Shown piece by piece: positions 36,401 to 53,250 of a DNA stretch of 64,000 nucleotides; within the stretch, counting starts at the first letter, position 1; each line of letters starts with the position of its first letter. The notes beneath the pieces are model-generated. The model made no database searches. It worked only from the letters and a program-made list of their open reading frames with translations, and had not been told where the DNA came from. The stretch comes from Volvox africanus (lineage: Eukaryota > Chlorophyta > Chlorophyceae > Chlamydomonadales > Volvocaceae): assembly GCA_030268105.1 (NCBI GenBank), contig BSDZ01000080.1, positions 5,271,501 through 5,335,500 on the forward strand, given 5' to 3'. Both the position numbers and the translations under genes were made by a program.

Positions 36401-39400
36401 ACTCTCCGCAAGGTGTTCGTTCCGCACCCCACCTTCCTGCGCATCGACAGCCTCACCACGAGTGCCCCATGCGCACTCGCTGACCATCAAGCAAAGCCCA
36501 ATACCCGTTTGCCAGTCTTTCAGATCCCTGCCACTTTTAGTCACTTTGCTCCTCGCGCATGTACTTATCCCAGACTCCATCCCCCCGTCACGCTATATCC
36601 GTTAAGACCTGCTCACATCCAGACCTGCGCAAACCCCTCACCTGATCAGCACCGCCAGCACCACTGCGATGGTCAAGCTGCCCACCAACGTCGAGTCCGC
36701 AGATCGAATGCCACCGAGGGCGCTTTCCACCAGATCCAGAGCGGTGTGCACTGTAGCCTGAGGGATTCGGGACACAGGCCGCACAGCGAATCGGTAGTAG
36801 TGAATGACAGGGAGCAGAGCGAAGACTTAACGTACTAGGTGAGCCGGGTTTGGGTGCGTGCGTGCGTGCATTATCAGCAAAAGATTAGAAACAGAAGGGA
36901 AAAAGCAGCATTTGCTGTCACATTGTATACATATATAACATATATAACATATATAACATATAATATAATATAATATAATATAATATAATATAATATAATA
37001 TAATATAATATAATATAATATAATATAATATAATATAATATAATATAATATAATATAATATAATATAATATAATATAATATAATATAATATAATATAATA
37101 TAATATAATATAATACATAATATTATATTATATATAGTTCGCACTACAGATGTTTAATCTGTGAAGACATGATGTTCGCGGCTCCCATAATGTTGGATGG
37201 CGCAGTCCGGCGGAAGGGAGGAGAGGTTCCACGGCGCGTTCAGAAGTACTAACACGCCTTTGGTGAGCATTAGGTAGATTAAAAAGGTGGTTCTGAGGTA
37301 TTCCTCAGTTGAAATCATGCCAGTTGCAAGATCCGTGGCGACCTTCACGACCACCCACTTTGTCCCAAGTCATCATATCATGCAGGTTGAAAAGCAAGGC
37401 CTTATTGCTTGTCGCGCTCCATGTGGCGGAGATAGGTGGATGTGTGACCACTCAGTGTTGCGGCCGAACCCAACACGCTTACCCCAAGCAGGGTGCTTAG
37501 CCGGAGGTCCTGCGGCATTGCTGACAGGTTGATCTGCTGCTCCAGGGAGAGAGAGTCCAGTGCGGACATGACGGCTTGGCCAGCGGACTGAGCCACAGCG
37601 GTGGGGTCTGAAGGAAAAGGGGAGGATACCGGGAAGGCAAGCCAGTGGGCTTAGGAGACGCGGCGAAACTACGGGGGAAAGGATTCTAAATAACAAATTT
37701 CTTTTCAAAGCTACATTGACCTTTACGATCCTATGGCAGCGCTGCGTCCGATTTCATCTCCCTCTCTCTCAAACTCCCAATATGATGAGCTGATAAATAG
37801 CGTAACGTCCACACTTTTTCTTGTTAGACAGACCTATACTCAGAGATGCAACCACACGCACTCATTACTCTTGTCCCAAGGCCTGCACCCCTCATCATCA
37901 CCTGCGTCCACCGCGTCCGTGGCATTCGCCACTACCGCTCCCAGCTCCCGCCGAAGCGCCTCTGCCAAAGTGGACATAGTGGCCTCGGCAGCCGACAAGG
38001 AGGGGTCGTCTGGAGAAAGTGCTGGGGAGCTGGCAGCGGCAGCGGCTGCCGTAGCCGCTGCGGCGTTTGCGATTCCAGAGCTGGCGGTGCCCAGGCCCGA
38101 GGGTAGATCCACGATAGGGGCCAATCCCTCCGGACCACCCAGAAGGTTCTGCGCAGTGAGAGGTGGCGGTGTGATTGAGCAGGATGATGCGGCACTTGGG
38201 TTACCAGATAACAGGGCAGCAATCACCAAATCCCAACGACAAACGTACGTCGAATCTGCTTTAGGACGGACAGTAACGGCCACCGGTCCCTAGGCCCGCC
38301 TGACCGACCCACATTATCATGCTCCACCCGCTACCTTCCACTGCTTCCTTCAGCCGAACTGCTCACCTGGAGTGCGGCAGTCAGCTCATCCAGTTGCTGT
38401 ATGTCCTCAGCAGTGAGGTCATACGTGTCTGTTCCGAGCATCGCACTGTCGCCATTCAAGGCAGGCGACTGAGTCACCGCCGGCTGCAGCGGCACGGCTG
38501 CAGCTTGCGATGGTACGACTGTCGCGTTTGACGAAGATGCAGCTCCGCGACCAGCCACGTTGTCTGTTGAGGAGTCAGCATACACCGCTTCTGCTGCTGC
38601 CACCAGTGCGGAACTGAGAAGTGGCGGTGCAGAGGATGGCTGTGGCGGTGTGATGAGAATGGTTCCTGCGGCGGCGGTGGTGGCGGCCTCAACCACAGCC
38701 ATAGCGGTGGCGGTGGCGGCGTCGGCGAGGGAAGACGCTGCGGAGGCGGTGACGATAGGTGGCAGCACGGCTGCAGCACCGTCGGAGGCAGCCTCCACCG
38801 CTGCCGACGCAGCGTTTGCGAGGGCGTCCCCGCTGGAATCGGCCGCTGTTGCAGCCGCCGCTGCAGCGCCGTAGTCTGGCACCACTTGAGATCCCTCCGT
38901 CGCACGGATGGTACCATACGGATCCCAAGCCGGATTTCCCGACCCAACCTCAATGTCCTCAATGTCGACCAGATCTGCAGCGTCGTACTCCTCACCTGCG
39001 TCGTATTGTTCGTCGAAAGACGCCTGCTGCACCTGACTCTCGTCCGGCTGCGAAAAAGAAGGCGGAAAAGCGCCAGAAGATCCTTGGATGCCGACCAGTC
39101 CGCAGAACGTAAGGATAAATAGGATACTATAGTGCAAGGGTGCAATGTTTATCCCCAATCATATCCCAACCACAAGACAGAGTCCATATCGCGCAACTGT
39201 ACGTGTTGGTCCAGCCTAGTCACGAGACCCAGAAACACATGACGCATTGGACTCAGAACCTAGGGAGCTTGTTCGTGTAGTCTAGTCAGAGAATCTCACC
39301 ACCACGAGAGCCGTTCCACCACTGCCGCCGCTGGTGGGGCCGAGGGCGGCAGCAGCACGCGCCGCGGCGGCGGCCGCCGCTGCCTCTGCAGCGGAACGGT

Positions 39401-41779
39401 ACACGGAGAACGCCGCGCGCGGCAGCTCCGCCGCAGCCCCCGCCAGGCCCGCCGCCGCTGCCGTGGCCGCTGAAATTATAGCCTCCTGTGTGGCTTCCAG
39501 GTTGATGTCCTGACTCAGGCTGTAGAGCATATCCTCCAGCATCTGCAAGAGAACATAGCGCCGCATTGTGCGGCAGGATTTCCATAACGTCTTTCAATTC
39601 ATGTGCGTGCATTTCACAATAACTGTTCTTACATGTCTATCGTTTCACGCCCCAAGACTTGGCTCTAGACACAACAACATGATTACAAAGGGGCTTAGGT
39701 GGGGTAAAGCGGTGCCACGGAACAGCTAGCCCGCGCAGCTCCCACATCCCTATCCAAACCCACCTCGCTCAGCTTATCTCCGCCAGGCACTGCTGCCACC
39801 AAGCTCCCCGAACCCGCCGTGCTGCCTGAAGCTGTTGAGCTCAGGCCCAGACCGGTTAGAGACAGAGACAGCGGCGCAATCAGCGACTCAGGTAGTTGCT
39901 CTGGCAGATCCATGCCCAGAGCGGCAGGGGGGCTGCCGAATCCACCGGTGCTGCTGCCACCGCTGGTACTTGCCATCAGCGCTTCCAACGGACTCGGTCC
40001 CTGCGCATCCGGAAGCTACCCAACCGGGCGCAAAAAACATATTTGTGGTTCGGAAGGAATATCCGGAAAGGGCCAGTCGGGAAGGTTACGCGACCAACGC
40101 GGTTCCCGGAAGCCGGAATGTGTTTTACAGTGCGGGAGGCCCCCCGGGTGGATGAGACGGGACTGGAACTGGGGAACTGGCGTTAAAAGGACCGACTGTC
40201 AGGAATGACCGAATCTGGTGCATGCGATGGGGAAACGTGTCCATCTCTCCTCCATCAATGTCGGTGGGTGGCAAGTAATTTGTGCAGCCCCGCCGTGCAG
40301 CGTGTTGCATAATGCGTGAAGTAAAGTTGTCGTATCTTGTCCCTTGCCCTCCCCGCCTCATTCTGCTCTCCAGATCCAATGGTTCGTCCTAATTGCCCTA
40401 CCAGCAACCCGGAAGCCAGATGCCTGCGTTTGCGTACCCTTCATTCACCTCTTCATGCGAGTTTCCTCCATTCCTGGCGGGTCACAAGATTCATTCCCAC
40501 ACCATGGTTTCTGCCGTCTCCGTTTGCAGAAGGACATGTGGTTTTGAAACTATGCCAGGTATCTGTACCCCACAGCCATCCAACTGTGCTCCTTCGGCCC
40601 AGGACTCATCGGAAACCCTAAACTGTGAGCCTTGGGCCCCTATGCAAGCCTTACCCCACCATTTACTCCCTAGACGTTGACATACCCAACAGATGCCATG
40701 GCCCATACGCCCTATGGCGCTAGCTTGGGCTTTGGTTTCCGACACTGACGAGCAGCCAGGTACTGCCTGCCAGGCCTGCAACCTATACGTTGTGCCCGTT
40801 CCATCTGCCTATCTCCAGGTCTCTCTTCCCTCACCTCCTGAGATAGGGAGTACGCTGCCTCCTCAAGAAGCTCCTCAATGGCCAGCCATCCAGACGAGGC
40901 GGCCGTTGCAGCCGCTGAAGCGGCAGAGGCAGCCGCGGTAGACAGGCTAGCGCCGCCGTTGGCGCTCGCTGCCGGAGGCATAACCGCTGCAGCTGCAGCG
41001 ATGGATGCCGTGGTGGCGGCTGCAGCCAGAGCTGCATGGCCACCGGTCGCCGCAGAGGGGGTGGGCCCCGAGACGGTGGGCCCCGACGCAGTAGTTTTAG
41101 CCAAGGGCAAAGCCCCTGAAGTCCCGGTCCTTTGACTAATGAGCGCACTGCGAGCGGCGGACATCCGCGCCGCAGCTGTGGCTGAGGCTGCCGCCAGCGC
41201 GCCAAAGGAGGCGACCACGCCGTAAGGGATCCCCTGCGCAAGCTGCATCGACGACGCGGCTCCGTTCCCTTCACAAAGTTGGAGCTCGCTCCTTAGGGCA
41301 CCGGAGCGCTGGCCAGCCTCCCGGCCACCCGCCAGGTCCTGAGGGCCGCCCCCGGGCGAGCTGCTACAGCTGTAGTAGCCTTGTTGGTCAACTATAGGCA
41401 TAGGAACGGTCTGTTCGCGCAGCCGCCGGGAGGCCTCAAGCAGAATCTGAGTTTGACGTAGTAGAGGGTCATCAGACACCTTGTACAGTGTTCGCGTGGG
41501 CCGACGGCTAGTTGCATTGGCAATAGGCTCGGCCTTTCCACCCTCATTTCTTACGCCCATAACGGAAGCTGAGCCTGAAGACGCGCCAGAAGGGTTAGGA
41601 CTTGTGAGGGCTGCTCGGATGATTCCTGGGCGCGGACCCAAGCCCGGCACAACTTGGCGTCGTCTGCAACTAGTCCCAAAAGGACTGTACATTTGCAATC
41701 TCCGCTGGGGTGCGGCCAAAATACCGCTTGATTCATTGCTTATTGAACCGGGAAGTGGGGCTTTTTTACCGCCCTGCAT
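30436..41779 (-). CDS. RBMP2: Pyrenoid Rubisco-binding rhodanese-domain membrane protein (RBMP2-like)
   Basis: Fifteen GT-AG exons, all in phase: 41779-40835, 40015-39764, 39542-39300, 39047-38367, 38148-37902, 37607-37483, 36757-36642, 36296-36105, 35615-35313, 34900-34825, 34502-34455, 34052-33919, 33421-33185, 32863-31888, 31797-30436 (1978 aa; a second Met at 41692 precedes a transit-like YSPFGTSCRRRQ). Residues 1-830 are Ala-rich. A hydrophobic stretch (about 855-880, TIAVVLAVLI) precedes a rhodanese domain (about 910-1076: PQALLLDIR, REQGLPDLRPF, FKQLEGLNRD, RVFLMDSYG, KYIEGGFAGPEGW). The usual catalytic Cys position reads Asp-Ser. Two more hydrophobic stretches (about 1140-1185) lead into a Ser/Ala-rich tail with five [D/N]W[R/K]xx[L/I/V/A] motifs at 1554 (NWRREL), 1814 (DWRREL), 1882 (NWRAQL), 1916 (DWRVQI) and 1973 (DWRARV, the C-terminus). 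This is the published Rubisco-binding motif; RBMP2 of Chlamydomonas is a rhodanese protein of pyrenoid tubules. Orthology is inferred, not tested. Confidence 0.88.
35962..35998. repeat. TA then CA dinucleotide repeat
   Basis: A short (TA)n run followed by (CA)n, in the RBMP2-like intron between exons 36296-36105 and 35615-35313. Confidence 0.8.
36959..37114. repeat. ATATA/TAATA pentanucleotide microsatellite
   Basis: About 31 perfect copies of a 5-bp AT unit, preceded by ACATATATA variants (36926-36958), within the RBMP2-like intron between exons 37607-37483 and 36757-36642. Confidence 0.95.
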
Positions 41780-42423
41780 CCCGTCGCTGACCGGACCGGA
41801 TAAAAGTTATACTGATCGTGGATTGCTGCAGCGGTTGATGAAAAATGCAATATCAATGCAAAATGATGCTGGTTTGATGCAACCAGGTTACGCAACCAAG
41901 TTGGGCCACTTGCAGCCCTGCCCCAGAGCCCTGGGACCCGCAGGAGGTGCGTGATTCATTTGCGACATGTAAAGTGCAGTATCTCAATAGAAATCTACCT
42001 CATGATGCGTGCAGATGCCGCCCTCCTGCATTTTGAGTTTTGTGGCCTTTGTCGTGCTGCAATCAGATTTAGGGTGGCCTATGGTACGCACGATTACATC
42101 CCCCATATAAAAGCGTTGGCAGATATCCTCAGCTCCTCATTACATTTTTGTAATAGGTCATACAAACGCGACTTTAACTATCGCTGTTTGTTGCTCGACA
42201 CCGGACATCGTCGATCGCCTTTTACTGGCTTAGCAATTTTGGGTAGTTTGTGTCACCAACTCCATCCGCTCTACATGTTTGATTAACATATCAAAACAAA
42301 TACACGACCCATAATTGATATCGCGCCGCCATTATTTGTTCCCTTACCTGCTGCCCTGGCGTTCCAAATCCGCTACACGTAGCTTAGCCAGGACCATAGT
42401 GTCGAAAACGTTTTGTAGTCACA
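41780..42423. promoter_or_regulatory. Divergent upstream region shared by the RBMP2-like gene and OEP21
   Basis: Two plastid-protein genes are transcribed away from this 644-bp stretch. A TATAAAA sequence lies at 42106-42112, in plus orientation and about 310 bp before the OEP21 start codon. No clear counterpart on the minus side was seen. No other gene fits between. Confidence 0.45.
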
Positions 42424-44576
42424 ATGGAGACGCGTTTTCAGTACGACCTGCACGACAAGCAGCTGCGCTTCCATGTGCGCCAGCGGATCTTCACGGAGAA
42501 CAGGCTGGAGTTTAAGGCGGTTGGGCTGCTGGACCCCGAAAGCTGCAACCTTAGGTGTGCTAGGAGGGGTGCACGTTGGGGCATCTCACGTGTGGGGATC
42601 TCTCCCTGCACTACAGCAATATCGGCCGGCCCCACCACAGCAAATGAATGAACCGTGTTACAGAGGCTCCGAAATATGACCACTCACTTCTCACGTTCTC
42701 TTCCTCACATTGTCGTGGCTGAGACACGACAGTGGCATTAGCTGAGCATCTCCTTGACCCTTCTACGAGCATTTCTGTCAAGCCATGCAGCGTTATTTAC
42801 GTTCCCAACGATACGGACAAGGCTTGCCCAAGCCGTGTCCTCGACGCCTGGATAACATAAGTTTGTGCTCGTCATCCCTCTACATCCCTCTACAAAATGC
42901 AATTTGCAGCTACCGTGCGGCGCTTAAGCAGTACTTTACGGGCGCGGCCTCCGAGCTCAAGGACACCGGGAGCAAGCCGCTGAGGCTGGGTGAGCCGGTT
43001 GCTTGTGAGTGGTGGTAGTGGTTGTGGGACTGATAAGGACTGATAAGGAGTGGGTTGAGGAGGGAATGAAGAGGGGAGCAAGCGGACCGGTCTTCAGGAG
43101 CCCGGGCTCCGGTTTGAGCAGTCTGCCTGTTGGCACGCATGGATATAGGGGGCAAGTAGAGCTTCTGGATGTTGAATCCGGCGACTGCGGTGGCGTTAGA
43201 GCTTTGCTTTTGGTCTTGTTTGGGAGCGCTCTGCCCGTGTACAGGGCAGCTCCCTCGTTATGCTTTGTGTCGTCCTCTGTAGTCAACTCCCCACAATCCC
43301 CGTTCCCACTCCAATGTCGCGGCGGAAAGGGCTCCGCAAATGGGTTTGTGAAGTATTGGTTCCACCAGTCAACTCGCCACATCCTGAAAATCTCCCTGCA
43401 CTGCCTTTCGTTCCCCCAGGAGTGGGAGTGGCAGTTAAATCGCACCTCGGAGGGACCGCTGCTAGGCCCGCAACGACCCGTGGGTCGCCAGCTGCTGCAG
43501 CCGCGAAGGCGGGTGCCCCTTCCTGCACCCCGCTACTCACTGTATCAGCGGACAAGAAGGTGGGTTGGAGGGGCGACGTTAGGCAGCCGCCAGGGTAGGT
43601 AAGTCGGCGACTAGGTAGCGCGCCACTCGCGCCGCCTCCTTGGCTGCACCTGTTTGCGGCCTATATACCACGAGAGCCTTGCTGTCCAGTCCTCCTCCTG
43701 CGTTTATTCGCCGTTTCATTTCCCGATCCTCAAACTTCCACAACTTAGTTGGCCTTGCTGGAGGGCCCCAACACGACACTTACGTTGCGCGCGGTGGCGG
43801 ACTACGACCTCACTGCAAAGCAGTTGGTGAGAATGATGCAGGGTGCGGGCAGTGGTGGGTGGATGTGTATGATCTGGAAGATCTGAGAAGCAGAACCACG
43901 TGTTGCCTGACAGGAAGGCAGCGTGTGAGTTTGATGCTGTCGTATAAGGCCCTCCCTTTCGTGGAGGAGAGAACCTTTACATATGTCCCCTCTTTTCTGT
44001 CTCCTCCTCCCGTCTCTTTTTCTTCCCCTGTGCCTCTTTGCCGGTAGTCTTCTCGAAATGGCCTGGTTAAGGTCAGCCATACGGTGCCAGGTTTCACTAA
44101 GCGTCAAGACCTGCGGCTAGCGGCCGGTATGACGGTGGACTGGCAGCCTGGCAGCAGGGCGCAGCCCAAGCCGGTGAGGGAGGAAAGGAGGGACGGACCC
44201 TGGGCAGGGTAATAATGAAAACCTAAGAAATATGATGATTTCGGTTGCAGGCGATCTTAGTGGCGGGTTCGCTGTAAGGATGATCGGAATGATAAGCAGG
44301 GGAGGGGCCATGGGGAAGGGGGCGGGCGTATTGACGAAGGTATTTATAGTTTTTGATCTCAACGGATAACCTGATCGGCGAAGGTAGACGAGCGCCGTCA
44401 TGTTCTTCTTAGCGCGTCCGGTTGAGTCGGAAATTTGTTATGGTCGCCGGGCCTATAAACGCGCGTTCGGCCCCATGCACCCCTTGCTCCCGCAGGCGCT
44501 GTTCCTGCAAGCTCGCGAAAATAACTGGGCGGCCGCTTTGCGTGAGGGCCGGGTCACCCTTACCTACGACTTGTGA
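42424..44576 (+). CDS. OEP21: Chloroplast outer envelope pore protein 21 (OEP21)
   Basis: Complete gene of six exons, 42424-42554, 42910-42989, 43420-43559, 43749-43826, 44048-44173 and 44496-44576 (TGA), all in phase, 211 aa. OEP21 forms an anion-selective beta-barrel channel in the outer plastid envelope that passes triose phosphates and phosphate and is gated by ATP in plants. Family features in order: MET at the start with LRFHVRQRIF, LEFKAVGLLD, YRAALKQYF, GVGVAVKSHL, a clade-specific Ala-rich insert (exon 3), LTLRAVADYDL, GLVKVSHTVPGFTKRQDLRL, and the C-terminal ENNWAAALREGRVTLTYDL, which mirrors the plant ending with ENNW and YDL. No signal or transit peptide is seen, as expected for an outer-envelope barrel. 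About 35 residues longer than plant OEP21, mostly from the insert. Confidence 0.9.
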
Positions 44577-45757
44577 AAGCTAGGAGGAGGTTGGGGATGT
44601 TGGATCTAGCTGGGGAGCGATAGGTAGTCGGGAACGCACGGAAAATGGTGCGTCAGGATCCATCAGGCCTATCGGGCTGTGCTGTGTGTGTGCCACAGCT
44701 CAGGCCGTATGTCCCCCGCGTTGTGTTGACTGCCTTTGGCCCCCGCCGGGCCTGTGTCGCTGGCGAGATGACCACTAGTAGGCGGCAATCCCTATTCTGG
44801 CCGTTATTATGAGATGCGACGTTGTCAGTGACGACGAGTGGCTTCGGCATGCCCATTGTCCTTCGGCCTGTTAATGCTATCAAGCTCATCTTTCTCGTCG
44901 GCGTGCCGTGTGGCGCGCGTTTGGACATAGGTGTTTCACCTGGCAACTTCTCGCCTTGTGATGTAAGTGATGTGTAGATGTTCGCTATATCCCTCTACTC
45001 CACCCTATGCGAAGGCTGGTCAGAGTTCGTGCCTATGTTCGGAGGGACATCATTCAAATGCAATGACACAGAAGCATAGGCTACTCCAGACCTTCTTAAT
45101 CTCACTGCCCTATAGACTCTAGATGTATTAATCACAAACAGATGCATTCACCGAGTACAGTGAGCCCTCCCCACCTACCTGACTTCAGCGACCTTCCATC
45201 TCTTCTAGTCCCTCCTCCCCATGACATTCAGTCGTTAGCCGGCCAGGGGCTCCACTTATTTCCCTTACGCCCCGTACGTATGTGGCTTGTCCACCGCGGT
45301 GGCGCTTCCTTCCTGCAACCAGTCATGTTTCCCCGGCCCTGGCGATCTCTCGCCCAACGTTCGAGCCAACCCGTATCTCGAACCGTAATCCTTACTAATC
45401 GTATCCTATCCCAACGCCCAACACTATTCTTAACAGTGCACCGCACCATTACCCAACGCGCCAATGTCAGCATCGCAGCTGGCCGGTCTCCCTGACCTGC
45501 TAACCTGCTATTGCAATAGCCCATCCTTGCCACCGACGACTGTCGCCACTACGTTTGCTTGTACAACCTGCTCCCATTCCCGTAACTGCACCCAACTTGC
45601 TAACTTTCAATATCATCACAAAAGTGATTATCTGCAACGCACATCAACAGAACTTCCTTGCCATTTGGGCGGCGGCTGCTACCTGTACACACCAGCAACA
45701 GTTACCATAACAGCGGCAGCGACGCCGCTACAGCTTCCCGCCTTGCCACATGACCAT
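44577..45757. other. Convergent intergenic region
   Basis: Lies between the 3' ends of OEP21 (plus) and the aminotransferase gene (minus). Only short open frames. A TGTAA sequence, the polyadenylation signal commonly used in volvocine algae, occurs near 44960 downstream of OEP21. Confidence 0.5.
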
Positions 45758-51015
<5,258 letters not shown>

Positions 51016-51719
51016 TTTGGTCACGGGCGTGCGCAAGCGGTCCGTCAGGTATATGCCGTGCAATTCTTGGACTGCAGCAAAACGAGGAACTCTGCTGTCA
51101 GTTTGTCCGTTGAGTTTCAAGCAATATTTATTATACATACAGTACATATCACAAGTAAACAATCAATATTTAAGCCATATACTTTTGCTGCCTTTGAGCT
51201 TGACGACTGGCCAAATCGTAGGACACCTTCTGCCCCTAACTTGCCTTAGTCCTTATGCGATGAGATAGCTTATGACTTTTTTACATGCTAAGTTACATTC
51301 GTTGATGTCACCTAGGAAACGTGAGTCAGCAAACTGACGACCAGTCCCGAAGGAGCGTAGCGAGGGACTTGGCGGTGTTTATTACCAAAAGCAAAAGTAC
51401 TCAAAAAGTACTAAGTGCCGAACAACGGTCGGAACAATGATGGAGATTATGCGTGATGGATAAGACAAGTGCGAGTACGACGTTAGTACTGCAAACTATT
51501 CTGCCTATTATCGAGACTCAGTGGGATTAAACACGTATGTAATCAGCTACGGATTTGCTTCCCTGTCCGCATTCCAACATTTGTAGTACTCTTCGATCGT
51601 ACCTGCCGCAACTTGGCAGCCTGGTGAGACTCTTTGAAAGTCTTGATGTCGACGTCGTCAGACTTCATGCCAGCGAACTAGGCATCCATTGTCACCCTGA
51701 ACTGCGGCAGAAGACCCCT
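51016..51719. other. Boundary between the aminotransferase gene and the retroelement region
   Basis: AT-richer sequence with no gene. It holds the aminotransferase promoter side and possibly the left edge of a copia element, but no left LTR matching the candidate right LTR at 57433 was seen by eye. Confidence 0.4.
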
Positions 51720-53250
51720 GACGAAGGCACCACTGGTCCGTGATCTTAATGAGCCTGCACTTGGCTTCAAGGACAACGCAGGAGTTGCAGCTGTTACCAC
51801 AAGCTCATCGATCAGGCAGCAACGGCCTGGACTCAGATCTGCAACACCTTCATGAAGATGTCGGCCCTCACTTCCTTAGTGATTCATAAGGAGCTGATTG
51901 AGCTCAAGCAAACAAGTGGCACGAGCATTGAAGATTACTATGATGCGGCCGACGAGTTGCAGGAGAAAGCCAAGGCTATCAACTGCGTCGTCATCACCGA
52001 TGATCTTAAGTGTCTTTATCAGGGGTCTTCTGCCGCAGTTCAGCATGACAGTGGATGCCTACTTCGCTGGAAGAAGTCTGATGACGTCGACACTTTCAAG
52101 GAGTCTTTCCAGGCTGCCGAGTTGCGGTTCAACCAAACCCAGGAGGCTCCTAATGTAGCCGCCCTAGCTACTGGGTCCAGCGGTGGGGGCGGTGGTGGCC
52201 GCGGCCAGTTCGGCGGCGGCAGGCGGCAAGATAACCGTGATGTCCGTGACAATGGTAATGGTGGTGGAGATGACGGAGCTGGTGGAGATGGCGGCGGTGC
52301 GTCCGGAACATTGACTACCGCTGCCACAAATGCCACAAATGTTGGGACACATCAAACGTGACTGTCCGCTGCTCAAACACCCGTCATGGGAGGGCGATAG
52401 ACGTGAGGGTGGTGGCAGCAGGGACAGCAGTGGCGGGAGGCAACAGTGCAATGGTGACCGCTGCAGCCGCCAGTACACATTTGTGGCAAGGGCAACCATG
52501 GATGTGACTGCCAGAGCACCCACTGTGGTGGAGGTTCACTCTGCTTTGGTATTGGTCAACAACAAGTACCGCCGGAAGCAGGACTCCGTGTGCCAGGCTC
52601 ACCTCACCAACACACATGAAGACCTCATGAACTACTGGTCAGTGAGGGATGGGCCCATCCTGGAAAGGATTGTGGGTACTGTGTGCCAGGTCGTGGAGTA
52701 CGGCAATATTGAGTTGGAGATGGATGATGGGGTCGCAGTGACACTCAAGGACTTTGCACATGTCCTGGGGGCTGGGCACCGGCTGATTTCACTAGGCAAG
52801 ATGGTGAAAGTAGGCTGGAATTCCCTAGTGAAGGAGGGGCACCTTATTCCTTCCAAGTGGAAACTAGTGCTTGAGGAAAGGTGGCATAGTTTCAGGATTT
52901 GCTTCCTGAAACAGGACCCACGCCTGGAAGGTATCATGGAGGACTGCATGCGGTTCTTGAAAGCCTTGCCTAAACATGCACGTGATCTCTGAAAACTCTC
53001 GCGGTGCTAGAGCAGTCCACCAAAGAGTGGCACCGGTGGTACGGCCACCTGGGGTACAAGAACCTAGGAAGGGCAGCAAAGATGGTGGACGGGATGTCGG
53101 TGAGTGTCAATTAGATTTTGGAGCATACGCGGACCAAGGGGAAGTGTGACATGTGCATCAAAACCAAGGTGACCTGCATGTCCTATCCAAAGTCAAGCGA
53201 CAGGCCAAGAGGCATAATGGACCGAGTATAAACAGATGTAGTTGAAATGC
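51720..53250 (+). mobile_element. Ty1/copia retrotransposon remnant, gag to integrase N-terminus
   Basis: Gag-type sequence (about 51720-52330: LVIHKELIELKQTSGTSIED, FQAAELRFNQTQEAPNVAAL) with a Gly/Asp-rich linker is followed by a zinc knuckle split by a frameshift (KCHKC, then GHIKRDC, about 52330-52370). A protease/linker frame follows (52500-52990: VTLKDFAHVLGAGHRLISLG, typical of the copia region before integrase). Then comes a gag-pre-integrase zinc finger (WHRWYGHLGYKNLGRAAKMV and CDMCIKTK, about 53030-53170). Several frameshifts and stops; no integrase core or reverse transcriptase was seen here. Confidence 0.85.

Noticed and set aside
36827..37144. ORFs made of repeated Tyr-Ile-Ile-Leu
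   Set aside because: Translation of the AT pentanucleotide microsatellite, inside an intron.
37154..37354. Minus frame with ISTEEYLRTTFLIYLMLTKG, hydrophobic and near the RBMP2-like membrane exon
   Set aside because: Exons 37607-37483 and 36757-36642 already join in phase 0, and no acceptor/donor pair brackets this frame in phase.
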